A stretch of DNA of 64,000 bases from Rhipidocladum racemiflorum (Eukaryota > Streptophyta > Magnoliopsida > Poales > Poaceae), in contig CM070588.1 of the NCBI GenBank assembly GCA_036346355.1, forward strand, positions 14,617,914-14,681,913. The letters are read 5' to 3'. Of the stretch, positions 1 to 11,107 are shown in pieces (the first letter of the stretch is position 1; each line of letters begins with the position of its first letter). A program made the position numbers and the translations under genes. Below the pieces are notes generated by a model that saw nothing but the letters and a program-made list of their open reading frames with translations, searched no databases and was not told the DNA's origin.

Positions 1-1410
1 GAACTCCACCTTGTCCTTCCAAAAGTCAGACTTGCTGAACTTGGCGAAGAGTTGCTGTTCCCTCAGCTTTTCCAAAACTCGCCTCAAGTGCTCTGCATGT
101 TCATCCTTTGTCTTGGAGAAGACCAAGATGTCGTCTATGAACACAACAACAATCTTGTCCAAATATTCCATGAACACCTTATTCATCATATTCATGAAAT
201 ATGCTGGCGCATTCGTCAGACTGAATGACATAACTTTAAACTCGTAATGTCCGTATCTGGACGAAAACGCGGTCTTCGGAATATCCTCTGATCGGATCTT
301 CAGCTGGTGGTATCCCGATCTCAGATCAATCTTGGAGAAAACTCCGGCTCCTCTCAACTGGTCAAACAGATCATCGATCCTAGGTAGCGGGTATTTATTC
401 TTCACGGTGACTTCATTGAGTGCACGGTAGTCGATGCACATCCTGAAGCTCCCGTCCTTCTTCTTGACGAACAGAACTGGCGCTCCCCACGGCGACGAAC
501 TTGGTCTGATGAATCCCTTCTCCATCAGTTCTTCAAGCTGCTTCTTCATCTCTACCAATTCTTCGGTGGACATCCGATAGGGTCTCTTTGCTATCGGCGC
601 TGTACCGGGTACAAGCTCTATCACAAACTCTATGTCTCTATCTGGCGGCATACCAGGTAAATCTTCAGGAAAAACATCTGGATACTCATTCACTACTGGG
701 ACATCTTCTATGCTGATTGCCTTGGCGCTATTAACCAACAACTGTCCATCTCTAACGGTGGTAGCTTGAAATTCCACTTTCCTTCCACACGGGCTCTCAA
801 CTGAGATAATCCTTCGACCACAATCCAGCACAGCCTTGTGCTTAGATAACCAATCCATTCCCAAAATAACATCTAAGGTCTGGGTTTCCAGTATAATAAG
901 GTTCGCTAGGAATTCTACCCCACCTATTAATATTCTCACCCTAGAACATCCTACTTTAGTTCGGAGTTCGGAACCAGGGGTTTGAACTAAAAGCATGCAT
1001 TTAAGTCTTGCAATCTCCAAATCATTTTTAGCAGCAAAGCCTTGAGAAACAAACGAATGTGAAGCTCCAGAGTCAAACAAAACTGTTGCAGGTACTGAGT
1101 TGACAAGTAACTTACCCAGCACGACATCTGTGGCATTCTGGAGTGCCTCTGCGGTGACATGGTTGACTCGACCTATCACCACGGTTTGGGGCGTGGCTCC
1201 TAGCTGTGCTGTCCCGCGGTTTGCTCTGGGTGCAGGCGTCCTGGCTACTGTGGATCCCAGATTGAAGCGGACCGGGGTCACTCCTGCTGTCTTCTTAGGG
1301 CAACTGTTGGAGAAATGCCCTGGCTCGTTGCATGTGTAGCAGCGTCTCACTGTCCCGTGTTGACTGCCTGAAGTGGCGTTTCTAGCTAGAGTTGGGGTCT
1401 GATAATTCTG
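1..1410 (-). CDS. pol: gag C-terminus, protease and reverse transcriptase (partial, open to edge)
   Basis: The frame is open from about 1410 to the left edge. In order: a CCHC zinc knuckle (CYTCNEPGHFSNSC, 1300-1341), an aspartic protease with the DSGAS active site (about 1060-1075) and a second GMDWL flap-side block (about 855), the linker with LPGMPPDRDIEF, then reverse transcriptase with the PSSSPWGAPVLFVKKKDGS and IDYRALN blocks and the catalytic FIDD (about 130-141). No internal stop was found, so this part may be young or recently active. It is out of frame with the gag piece at 1386-2312, which implies a small indel near 1460. Only the C-terminal boundary is missing. Confidence 0.9.
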
Positions 1411-2312
1411 GTTGATAGGTCTTGATGCTGGTGACGGTGTCCTTGTTGCATTCTGCGGCTGGAATCTGAAAACTGATTTGGCGCAACCCTCAAGCGTTGC
1501 TGCGCTCCCTGACGCGATCCCTGCTGTTGCATCCTTCGCTTCCGGTTCTCATCTAGTTCCTTGCACTTATCTTCAAGAATGAGCGCCTTGTTCACAAGCT
1601 CCTGGAAATCTGGAAAGGTGTGGGTGATCAGTCCCACCTGCAGTCCTGAGTTAAGTCCCTTCATAAAGCGAGACTGTCTGGCCTTATCTGTCGCTACGTC
1701 TTCAGGTGCGTAACGTGCAAGTTGTGTGAACTTATTCAGGTATTCGGCCACAGGCTGATTACCTTGCTTTAGTGCTCTGAACTCTTCCTTCTTGAGGTCC
1801 ATAATTCCTTCTAGCACGTGATACTGATGAAATGCGGCTGTAAACTCCTCCCAAGTGATGTCCTGAGGGTTCTCCCGCGTGGCGCAGAAGTTCTCCCACC
1901 ATTTTGTGGCAGTCCCTTCCAGCTGATGAGAGGCGTAGAGTACCTTCTCATTTCCCATGCATTGAGCGATGTGTAGCTTCCTTTCTATTGACCTTAGCCA
2001 ATCATCGGCCTCCAACGGATTGGCATTCCCAGAGAAAGTGGGTGGGTGAGTCCTCATGAACTCTAACAGTCTTGAATTCTGGCGTTGTCCCTGATTGACT
2101 TGATTATTCTGATTAGCAGTGGCGTGGGCAGTAATCTATTGCATTTGCTGCATCATCGCATGCATCAACTGGGTCTGTGCGGCAAGAAAAGGCCCAAAAT
2201 TCTGCATGTCAACTGGCAGTGCTGGCTGGGGTGCAGGTGCTCCATCATTGGGGTTCCCAGCTAGGCGTGAACCACTTCCATTGCCTCCAAGGTTTCCGCG
2301 GGTGTTCACCAT
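1386..2312 (-). pseudogene. gag: gag, N-terminal and capsid part, one stop and one frameshift
   Basis: The start is the ATG at 2310-2312 (MVNTRGN...), the usual Tekay gag start. An in-frame TAG at 2136-2138 follows a glutamine/methionine-rich stretch; the frame then continues through the retrotransposon gag core (FSGNANPLEADDWL, then YASHQLEGTATKWWENF). It ends at 1386 because of a shift near 1460; the knuckle lies in the other frame just downstream. The same N-terminus occurs at 36889-36976 in another element, which supports the start. The protein would package the element's RNA in cytoplasmic particles. Confidence 0.85.
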
Positions 2313-2594
2313 CTGTTGATTACTCCAAGGTTTCAGAGATGAGAGGGAACAAGAATAGACAAGTAGTAGGGAAACTTATGCGGGGAAGAGTGTAACTCAA
2401 AAATCCAACTTTATTATTTAATAATAATAACTTGGTATGGTTGCTCACAATGCCTAAGGGCCTTGCAACACATACTGCACACTCAGCAAGCAATGAAAAT
2501 CCAAATCGACTCTTACTGGAGTCTAACGCCTAAAGAGGTGACTCTTATTCTATAACGCGACTCGACGAAGGAGTCCCAACCTCAACGCCTACGC

Positions 2595-3449
2595 TCACTC
2601 TTCGAGAAAACCTCCACTGCCTGATCGGGGCGGGTGCGACGGCATAGGCGCGAAACAATCGCCATGCCCTGCAACTGCAGCTGTGGTTGACGACGCGGCG
2701 TCCTCCTCCGGCTCGGGATCTGGCTGTTGCTGTGGCTGCGGCGCGGGTGCAAGTGGCGCATCTTCTGGGTCCTCCTCTGGCTCTGGGGTGTCCAACTCCA
2801 ACACTGGATCGGGGCCCTGTCCATATAGTGCGGTCTCCAGCTCTGCGATCCTTTCCGCAGCATAGGCGACGTACTCACGAGCATTCTCTAAGTGCTTCTC
2901 CTCTTCCTCAACCTGCTCGCGAGCCTTCTTCAACTCCTGAACTATGTCATCGATAAGCTCCTCCTGGGCGGCGACGAATCTGTCTAAGTGTGTGACGGTA
3001 GCATCCTCATCTTCTATCGGCTTCCGCTGAGCTCTGCTGTCTCAGCGTGGGTGGTGACGGAATACTGTGCCTTCCAGCTCCATAGAGTAGGTGCGAGCGA
3101 TCTGCTGCATCGCTCGACGCGACACCTCCTGGATTCCCATCTCAAAGGTAGACCTCCTGGCGGTGAAGTGGAAAGGGCGGCTGAACTTCGTCTTCTCTCG
3201 GGCATACACCGTGATCCTGACGTCCCATCCTATGACCAGTCCTGCCTGCACGAGTGTAGTCCCTCGGTATAGCGGTATCTCAAAACCTCCAAGAAACTGA
3301 AGCATACGCCATAACTCGGCAGCGTAGCCTCCCTCATACTCGGTGTAGTTGTTCTTCATCATCATCTGCCAAAAGACACTCGCGTAAGAACACAACATTT
3401 TTAAAATCAATGTGGAAGACAAAAAGAACTCAGCAAGGGGTATGAACAA
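2595..3449 (-). pseudogene. ORF0 upstream of gag, one nonsense codon
   Basis: A single frame of 285 codons lies between the primer site and gag, broken once by TGA at 3042-3044 where the sister copy (37262-38011) has CGA, so this is probably CpG decay. The likely start is one of the methionines near 3360 (MMKNNYTEY...). The N-terminal half (GGYAAELWRMLQ, then GTTLVQAGL) is conserved between the two copies. The C-terminal half is an acidic helix (KKAREQVEEEEKHLENA) followed by a proline/glutamate-rich tail ending GFLEE. Extra ORFs in this place are known in rice RIRE3/RIRE8-like elements; function unknown. I see no zinc knuckle in this copy. Confidence 0.75.
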
Positions 3450-3563
3450 GAAAGAAAGGGGTAAGTCGAGAATTCATTCATTATCTTGACAAATTTTATC
3501 TTTAGAAAATAGGTTTTATCCTCATTACGACCAATCTAACTATGGGTGAGCCTACAGTCAACC

Positions 3564-3577
3564 TGGCTCGGATACCA
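3564..3577 (-). other. primer binding site, iMet type
   Basis: On the minus strand the bases are TGGTATCCGAGCCA, four bases inside the LTR end. Plant LTR elements use TGGTATCAGAGC to prime from initiator tRNA-Met; here one base differs (C for A). The position fixes 3582-7219 as the 5' LTR. Confidence 0.85.
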
Positions 3578-3950
3578 CCTCTCTCGGGACCCGAATTTGC
3601 AAATCCGGACCCTCTGTGTATTCAGCACTAGTCCAGGAACACGCTAGTGCACACAGTCTCAACATTGGTGAATATCACAATCATACTCAATGAAATAATA
3701 AGGTACTTTGCTTAGTTAACCAAGCTGGTTGCTCGACCTTAAGGTCAAGTTACAAATATACACCACGTAGGGCGAAAACTTAATAAAAGAGAAATAACGG
3801 CAGCAGAAAATGAGATAACTTCGTGGCGCCATCCAGTATACCACAGGCAACTGACTGGGCTCGCTCCCTAGATAGACGGTTCCTCTTGGAGTTCCTCCTC
3901 CGAAGCTGGTGTAGACTCTTCTTCAACTGATGTTATATTGTGGCAAGGGT

Positions 3951-3965
3951 GAGTACTTGGTACTC
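3951..3965 (-). other. conserved LTR hairpin
   Basis: GAGTAC-3 nt-GTACTC, 6 bp stem, followed by AGCAAG. In element sense: CTTGCT, then the hairpin, then ACCC. Confidence 0.7.
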
Positions 3966-5919
3966 AGCAAGTCATGCACAGAATGCAACTAATATACTAC
4001 ATGCATGGCTTAGTACAAAGGCATAGCTCAGGGTATAATTGCAGTAAAACAGCATTTGACAACTAACATAAGTAGATTCGAAAGCAGTAGGAACAGGTTT
4101 AAGATCAATAACTTTTCCGGAAGTTAAACAAACATCCTTTCCAATCCTAATCCACATTTCCATCAACATCATTATTAACCAAACCAAACACTTCAAGTCC
4201 AAGTTATTTTCAAGAAAGTCTAACCCTTGACTGTAATTCCCGAGCGATGTCCAATGCCGCGGACACGGCTATTCGAATAGATTTTACACTTTGCAGAGGT
4301 TATGCACTTTACCCACAAGATACAGCCAAACACCACAAAGGCGAGTGTCCATAACAAAGTCTTTCGGAAACTTCTAACAGCACAAGTGGTCCTCCCCAGT
4401 GATTGCACACTAACCCTTCCCTTAGCGAAGGTGAAGTTTAGGCCATTCCACCGTTAGATGGGTATCTGGCCGCAACCCCGATACGCTCCCCCGTACAACT
4501 ACACAAAAGGTATAGTTGACACCCCTAGGTCCCACAGGTACGTTATTAGTAACTTAATCAACTAGGTCCGTCCCATTACAGACATGTGGTTGCACGTTTG
4601 ACTCAGTTCAAAGGCTTGCAAGGTTAAGTCCTTAGGGTGACCAGGGCAAGACTACCCGAAGAACCAAATCAATGCTCTCGGTGCCACAACTGGCCCAACC
4701 GATCATTCTTGCCACATGCCCCGGTCGAAAACTATTTATCAAACCCCAGTTGATTACCATGCACCACGTGCCATCGACAATCACAACACATGATACTTCT
4801 TCAAAATAGGTTCAATATCTCATTAAGTCAATATTAGCATTTGATTGTCCAAAGCATTTCACGTGGCAAGGCTAAGTATACTACGTCGGTCTAACTACCC
4901 ATGTCGGCAATTTAATAATGTCCAACTAATAATCCACAACTAGGGTGACAAGGAGTCATGGCACATAGATAATAATCAAGGTGTCATAATGCAAAATTGG
5001 CATTTAACTAATTTCCCCAAACTTAATCAAAGCATTTGCTAATTAAACTAGCATGCAATAAATTAAATCAAAATAATTTCAAAATAGGAACAACATGGTC
5101 AAAGCACAACTTGCCTTCAAAGAGTACTTGTTCTTGGTCTTGAGCTGGCTCCTGGGTCAACACTTCACCTTCGAAGCCCTCGGGTACTTCAATGTCAACT
5201 CGTAAAGCGTGCAAATAGCAATAAATAAATAAATAGTAGACAAAAAGTGTCCAAACATCCAAATGAAGTCCATAAACAGAGAGAGCATAATTTTATGAAT
5301 TTTTAGGAATTTGAATCGGCAAAATCGGAGTTAAAACGTAAAAGTTACAAGCGTTTAAAGTTTAAATAATTAATTAAATAATATTACAGAGAAAAACTTT
5401 GGTCCAAAAATTAAATAAAATTCAGTAATAGGTAGATCTCAATTTTATGAAAATTTAGAAATTTGAATCACTCAAATCGGAGTTAAATTGCAAAAGTTAT
5501 AAGCGTTTGAAGTTTCAAAATTCAAATAAATCAATAATCCGAATTAATCCATTTATTTTTATACTGAAAAATCGAATAATGACGTCAGCATGACATCAGC
5601 ATGGATTTTGATTTTCCACCGAATTATTTTTCTATTGAAAAATCGATTTATTTCGTCAGCCAGTCCATGGACGTGGTCCACGGTTCGGTTTGGGTGCACC
5701 GTGGACCCAGTCCACGAGTTCACGTCAACGGTGACGTCATCACGCTCGGCTGAGGGACGGCTAACAGCTGGGCCCCATCGTGACGTCAGTGGTGACGTCA
5801 TGGTTTGGTTCGGCTGAGCCGCTGACGTGTCGGTCCCCGCGCCGACGCCACGCTGCGTCGCCGCGCATCATGGCCGATCGCGACCGACCGCGACGGTCCA
5901 ACTACTGGGCACGTGGGAC

Positions 5920-6800
5920 GATCTGGTCCGTTGATTTGAAAATCAACGGTCCAGATCGGATCCAACCTCACGCGTTGAAAAACGACTTGGTCCACCTGGA
6001 CCGTTCGATCTTGATCGGACGGTCAAGATCCAATCTAAAGTTTACAACGTGGCTAACCCTAGCTGTACGATCTAGATCTAACGGCTGACATTACTTCTAG
6101 CACGGTGCGGTTTTAGCTACGTGGCACAATCTTGAGCCGTTGGATCCAGATCCGACGGCTGAGAATAGATCTGGAGGTTGGCACGTGGAATTTTTACCGT
6201 GGTGACGTGGACGAATCCTGGCCGCTGGATCTTGATCGGACGGTTGATGGAGCTCGCGAGATGGCGATGGCGCGCGGTGGAGCTGGCCGACCGAAGACGG
6301 GGACGACGACGCGCCCGACGGCGTTTGGGCACGATTCCGGTGAGGTGAAAGGTACCCTCCGACGTGGCTTGTCCTTGCGGTTCTGGATCTGGACTCAACG
6401 GCGGCAGAAGACGGCGAACGGCGGCGAAATCGACGAAGAACCGCGGCGGAGGCCTATCCCAACTACGGCGAGCTCTAGCGGGCGAATGGTGGCGGCTCAG
6501 GCGACGTGGTCTAGGGCTACGGGTGCGCACGGAAGTCGGCTACACGGTGGCGGCGCCGGCGCCTTAAATAGGGGCCTCGACTTTTGTGTATTGTGCGGAG
6601 ACCGAGGTCCACCCGGTTGCGGCGGCGGAATCCGAATCCAATTCGGATTCGGTGACGTGGCTCAACGTGGACCATTGGATCAAGATCCAACAGCACGGGG
6701 GTTTGGGCTCGGGTCCGGTCGGGCGACCTGGCTGGCTCGGTCGGCTCGGGTTCGGGCGACGTGGCTCAATTGTGGCTGTTGGATTTCGATCCAATGATCA
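5920..6800. repeat. cluster of ~22 bp GATC palindromes
   Basis: Perfect or near-perfect inverted repeats occur at 5928-5949 (CCGTTGATTT/AAATCAACGG), 6001-6022 (CCGTTCGATC/GATCGGACGG) and 6135-6160 (12 bp arms), with more degenerate ones near 6215, 6665-6690 and 6775-6795. Each has a 2-base centre. Confidence 0.8.
6561..6571 (-). promoter_or_regulatory. TATA-like box of the LTR
   Basis: The minus strand reads CTATTTAAGGC. The same box occurs at the same relative place in two sister LTRs (17148-17158 and 26019-26029, CTATTTAATGC), flanked each time by GC-rich sequence. Confidence 0.55.
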
Positions 6801-7219
6801 CGCTGTTAGGGTTAGGTTACGTGGTTCGACCGAGACGGCTAGCTCGGTCGGGTCCGGGTCGGACTCGAGTCGGACTCGAGTCTGACTCGAACTCGGGTCC
6901 GGTCGGATGAACAGTATAACCTGGTTTGTGTTTTTCCCGCGATTAAATATTCAAATTAATTCCCAGAAATTTATTTAATTCATTAAAAATAGCAAAATAC
7001 TCAGAAAAATTCCAGAAAAATTCTAGAAAATATTTTGGAACATTTTGGACTCAAATAAAATATTTCCAACAAAATTTTATTTGCAAAATTAAATTCTTTA
7101 ATTATTTGAAAAGGGAATAAATTCAAATAAATTCCAAATAAATCCCAGAAAATTCCAAAAATTCACAAAAGTGCCAAATCTTATTTAAATTCATGAAAAG
7201 CAAAAATTGGGGTGTTACA

Positions 7220-10200
7220 GGCTTCTCATTCCTTCATTAGCAAAGATTTTATCATGCAACATCGGATGGAAGTGAGCTGTGGCCGTACCTCGTTCCTAAT
7301 TGAAGCACCAGGTTCTAAGATTGTTGCAAATCAAGTGGTCCAGAAGGCCACCATACGAATCCAAGGGGTTCTTTTCCTTGTCAACCTACTGCTGCTTGAC
7401 CTTCATGGGATGGACATCATCTTGGGCATGAACTGGCTAGCGCAGCAGCAGGCCATTCTAGATTGCTCCCATCGTTCCATCTCACTCAAGGGACCGAAGG
7501 GCGACTTGCTGACTCTACTCCTAGATGATGGCAAGACCGCTCTTTACACCTTGAATGGCACGGAAGTTGAGGGGTTAGAATCCATTCCCGTGGTTTCAGA
7601 GTACCCGGATGTGTTCCCAGCGGAACTACCAGGGATGCCACCCGATCGGGACATTGAATTCGTAGTTGAACTTCAACCCGGGACCGCTCCAGTTTCCAAG
7701 CAACCGTATCGGATGCCGCCAAATGAATTGGCTGAGTTGAAGAAGCAACTAATGGAGCTGATGGACAAGGGATTCATTTGCCCGAGCTCCTCGCCTTGGG
7801 GCTGCTTGGCTCTGTTCGTGACCAAGAAAGACGGTTCTCTTCGCTTGTGTGTCGATTATCGTCCTTTGAACGCAGTCACTTTCAAGAACAAGTACCCTCT
7901 GCCTTAGATCGATATCCTGTTTGATCAGCTTGCTAGTGCACGGGTATTCTCCAAGATTGACTTAAGGCTCGGGTACCATCAGATCAAGATTCGAGCCGAG
8001 GATGTCCCAAAGACGGCCTTCTCTACCCGTTATGGGTTATATGAGTACACCGTCATGTCGTTCGGATTGACGAATGCGCCGGCGTACTTCATGTACCTCA
8101 TGAACTCCATCTTCATGGAGGAGCTCGATTCTTTCGTGGTGATCTTCATTGATGACATCCTCGTCTACTCGAAAAGCGAGGAAGAGCATGCAAAACATCT
8201 TCGTATCGTTCTCGGAAGACTTCGGGAACATCGCCTTTATGCCAAGTCCAGCAAGTGCGAATTCTGGCTAAAGGAGGTGTCTTTTTTGGGGCATGTCCTC
8301 TCTGAGCAAGGTGTCACTGTCGACCCTAGTAAAGTACAGTATGTCCTCAAGTGGGAGCAACCCAAGACAATCACCGAGATTCATAGTTTTCTTGGGCTTG
8401 CGGGCTATTACCGCCGATTCATACAAGACTTCTCGAAGATTGCTAAACCCATGACAGAGCTGCTGAAAAAGGGTGTGGAATTCAAATGGTCAGTGGGCTG
8501 TGAACGAGTGTTCCAGACTCTGAAGCAGCGCCTGACTACTGCTCCTGTCCTTACCCAACCAGACATCCACAAACCATTTGATGTTTATTGCGATGCATCA
8601 GGCATCGGCCTTGGCTGCGTGCTCATGCAAGAAAGCCGGGTTGTTGCCTATGCATCTCGACAATTGAAGCATCATGAAGAGCACTACCCAACCCATGACT
8701 TGGAGCTTGCTGCAGTGGTCCATGCTTTGAAAATTTGGCGCCACTATCTCCTTGGAAACAAGTGCAATGTCTACACTGATCACAAAAATCTCAAATACAT
8801 CTTCACTCAGGCAGATCTGAATATGAGGTAGCGAAGATGGCTTGAGTTGATCAAAGACTACAGTTGGGAAGTACATTACCACCCGGGAAAAGCCAATGTG
8901 GTGGCTGATGCGTTGAGTCGCAAGGCTCGATGCAATTGCCTCACTCTTCAACCCCGGAGTGCCACTCTTTGTGAGGAATTTCAGAAGCTCAGTCTGGAGA
9001 TGGTTGAAGACGGTTCCTTAGCTAATCTAGAGTTGAGTTCCACGCTGTTGGATCAGATTAGGGAAGCTCAAAAGGGGGATAGTGAAGTTGCCCAAATACG
9101 CAGCAGACTGAGTTCCGGCCAAGCCACTGACTTCCATCTTGATGACCGTGGAACTTTGTGGTTCGGTGAGTGCCTAGTCGTCCCTAAGGACCAAGAATTA
9201 AGAAGAAGAATTCTTGATGAGGCCCACAATTCCTTGCTCACAATCCATCCGGGCAGCAACAAAATGTACCAAGACCTGAAGCAACGGTTTTGGTGGACTC
9301 GTAAGAAGCGCGAGATTGCTCGCTTTGTAGCAGAATGCGATGTCTGCAAAAGGGTGAAGGCTGAACATCTTAAGCCAGCCGGTACTCTTCAGACATTACC
9401 CATTCCAAGTTGGAAGTGGGAAGATATCGGCATGGATTTTATCACTGGACTGCCAACGACTTCTACGGGTCACGACTCGATCTGGGTTATAGTCGATCGG
9501 CTGACAAAGTCCGCACATTTCCTAGCCGTTCGCACCACCTATCCAACCAAGAGGTATGCGGAAATATACATTTCCCGGATTGTGTGTCTTCATGGAGTGC
9601 CCAAGCGGATAGTTTCAGATCGGGGCTCTCAGTTCGTTTCCCGGTTCTGGAGAAGTTTGCATGAAGCATTGGGCACCAAGCTGTTACACAGCTCAGCATA
9701 TCATCAGCAGACTGACGGCCAAACCGAGAGGGTCAATCAGGTCCTCGAGGACATGTTGAGGGCTTGTGACCTGTCTTATGGGAAGAAATGGGAAGAATGT
9801 CTTCCATATGCCGAGTTTGCTTACAACAACAGCTACCAAACCAACATCAAAATGTCTCCTTTCGAAGCGCTCTATGGCCGTAGCTGTCGAACACCCCTGA
9901 GCTGGTCCGAGAGTGGAGAACGCCCATTCTTTAGGCCGGATATGGTTAACGCTGCAGAAGAGAAAGTGAAGACCATTCGAGAAAATCTAAGGGTAGCACA
10001 ATCACGGCAGAAGAGCTATGCTGATCGCCGTAGGAGACCTCTCTCCTTCGACGTTGGCGATTAAGTCTACCTGAAGGTGTCGCCTCTCCGGGGCACCCGT
10101 CATTTCGGGATCAAAGGAAAGCTGGCACCTCGCTACATCGGACCTTTCCAAGTCATTGCAAAGCGTGGTCAAGTGGCATATCAGCTGGAGCTTCCTCCCT

Positions 10201-10258
10201 CTCTAGCGATGGTCCACGATGTCTTCCACATATCCCAGTTGAAGAAGTGCCTCCGTAC
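7220..10258 (+). pseudogene. pol: gypsy polyprotein: protease end, RT, RNase H, integrase; three stops
   Basis: One continuous frame with three stops: TAG 7905-7907, TAG 8829-8831 and TAA 10062-10064. It starts inside the protease (SHSFISKDFI) because the Tekay element at 1-7219 is inserted there. Domains: protease flap side (GMNWL, about 7425), RT with LPGMPPDRDIEF, a PSSSPWG block and catalytic FIDD (8145-8156), RNase H (DVYCDASGIGLG, about 8580), integrase zinc-binding HHCC (about 9227-9360), core with GMDFITGLP (about 9430), SDRGSQF (about 9618) and the glutamate in TDGQTERVNQ (about 9726), then the GPF block (about 10140) and HISQLKKCL (about 10230-10256). The chromodomain is missing: similarity stops near 10258, where a minus-strand gag begins. 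Tekay/Del-related chromovirus; a dead copy older than its insert. Confidence 0.92.
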
Positions 10259-10259
10259 T

Positions 10260-10847
10260 CCCTTTGAGTCACTCCAAGTGTCATCTTCATCCTCACCTAA
10301 TTCTTCACTCTCTTCGGTAGAAACAGCTGCTCGAGCTGGAATCGAGCGAATCAGCCTGGCTCGCTTTGACGGACGAATAGAGCCGGTCACTCCCTGGGGA
10401 GTGGGAACCACACGGGATCCCCACTCCGCGAACCGAAGATTTCTAGCAGCCCCCATCTCTTCCATGGCAGCTTCATACTCACCCTGTTTGCAGGGTCCAA
10501 GTAATCCCTCGCCAACTTCTCAGCCGCGCCGCGCCCGAGGATCTGAACCCCCTCCGGCAAATCCACGGAAACTGAATCCTCTGACGACCACTTTAAGGTC
10601 ACAACAGCATCTCTAGCCAAGGCTCAACACGGCAAAGACAATACTCTTCAACCAAGTCCCGCATGGTACTCTGAGCACGAAGAGCCTTCAAGTAGTCAAG
10701 ACACCTAGTTTCTTCCGCAGTTGCATTCCAATTTGGGGACCGAACAGCACGTACCGGACCCATTGAGGTACGAAGAAAAGAATCTGGGCCATCAAGTATC
10801 TGGTAAAACCATCGTTGCATCCACCCCGAATCCCATTTTCCTTTGGC
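10260..10847 (-). pseudogene. gag: Tat-type gag, C-terminal piece (joins 20997-21500)
   Basis: Reading leftwards from 10847 the frame runs KGKWDSGWMQRWFYQ, a block typical of the putative gypsy-type transposon family (Pfam PF04195 and its C-terminal neighbour), then a helical segment, and breaks by frameshift near 10610 and again near 10495. The last part is acidic and serine-rich (about 10280-10465). It ends at the junction with the plus-strand gypsy integrase near 10260. It is continuous, in frame, with the piece at 20997-21500 once the LTR at 10853-20996 and one GGCTG copy are ignored. Confidence 0.7.
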
Positions 10848-10852
10848 GGCTG
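10848..10852 (+). repeat. target site duplication GGCTG (left)
   Basis: Identical to 20997-21001 at the other end of the LTR4 insertion; 5 bp is the normal length for LTR elements. Confidence 0.85.
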
Positions 10853-10884
10853 TGTCAAGGCCCCAAACTCCAAAAATTCTGGGA

Positions 10885-11090
10885 CATCCGGAGTGTCCGG
10901 ATTAAACTTCCAGAATGTCCAGATATAATCCGGAATGTCCGGATTAAATGTCCGGAGTATCCGGATTAGCTCGCCCGAACACCTAAACTCGGAGTATCCG
11001 GACTAATTGTCCGGAGTGTCCGGGTTAACGCTACCGAAGACCCAAACCCGGAGTCTCCGGGTTAAATTGTCCGGAGTATCCGGACTTATC
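10885..11090 (+). repeat. array of near-palindromes CCGGANTNTCCGG
   Basis: About seven units of TCCGGAGTGTCCGGA and close variants (near 10888, 10931, 10951, 10990, 11011, 11048 and 11069), several joined by ATTAA or TTAA linkers. They lie just upstream of the TATA-like box at 11101. Further copies occur at 15430-15530 in the same LTR. Confidence 0.8.
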
Positions 11091-11100
11091 GGGGGTGTTG

Positions 11101-11107
11101 TATAAAG
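11101..11107 (+). promoter_or_regulatory. TATA box of LTR4
   Basis: TATAAAG follows the CCGGA array and is followed by a pyrimidine-rich leader (11120-11260), the layout of a plant core promoter. Position is the only support. Confidence 0.45.

Larger units (their letters stand above)
1..7219 (-). mobile_element. Tekay/Del-type Ty3/gypsy retrotransposon, 3' part outside window
   Basis: Read right to left: 5' LTR (3582-7219), primer binding site, ORF0, gag with a CCHC knuckle, protease and reverse transcriptase, which run off the left edge. The gene order, the protease-RT linker with its LPGMPPDRDIEF block and the iMet-type primer site are typical of Tekay/Del chromoviruses. The LTR's outer end (TGTAACACC, reading minus) abuts the codons for GA|SHSF of a plus-strand gypsy protease, so this element inserted into another gypsy element. 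The pol frame is open for more than 1.3 kb while gag and ORF0 carry mutations. RNase H, integrase, chromodomain and 3' LTR should lie left of the window. Confidence 0.9.
3582..7219 (-). repeat. 5' LTR of the Tekay-type element, 3638 bp
   Basis: In element sense it starts TGTAACACCCC (7219) and ends at 3582, where the expected CA is CGAGA (sister copies end CCCGACA). It is related over its length to the LTRs at 16513-20091, 23209-26625 and 38226-39700. It holds, in sense order, an AT-rich start, a GC-rich section with a TATA-like box (6561-6571) and many 20-24 bp palindromes (about 5920-6790), a conserved block around 4286-4318, and the GAGTAC hairpin (3951-3965). Long plus-strand frames in the GC-rich section are by-products of composition. 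Confidence 0.9.

Noticed and set aside
2683..2956. Plus-strand glycine/serine-rich frames opposite ORF0
   Set aside because: Shadow of the proline/glutamate-rich tail of the minus-strand ORF0.
3564..3577. tRNA genes at the primer sites
   Set aside because: Only 12-18 bases match a tRNA 3' end; no cloverleaf around them.
6132..6797. 221-codon open frame in the Tekay LTR, plus strand
   Set aside because: GC-rich palindromic LTR sequence gives long open frames on both strands; no domain, not kept in sister LTRs.
10885..11090. CRISPR-like array
   Set aside because: Units are near-palindromes with variable short linkers rather than constant repeats with unique 30-40 bp spacers, and the DNA is plant nuclear.
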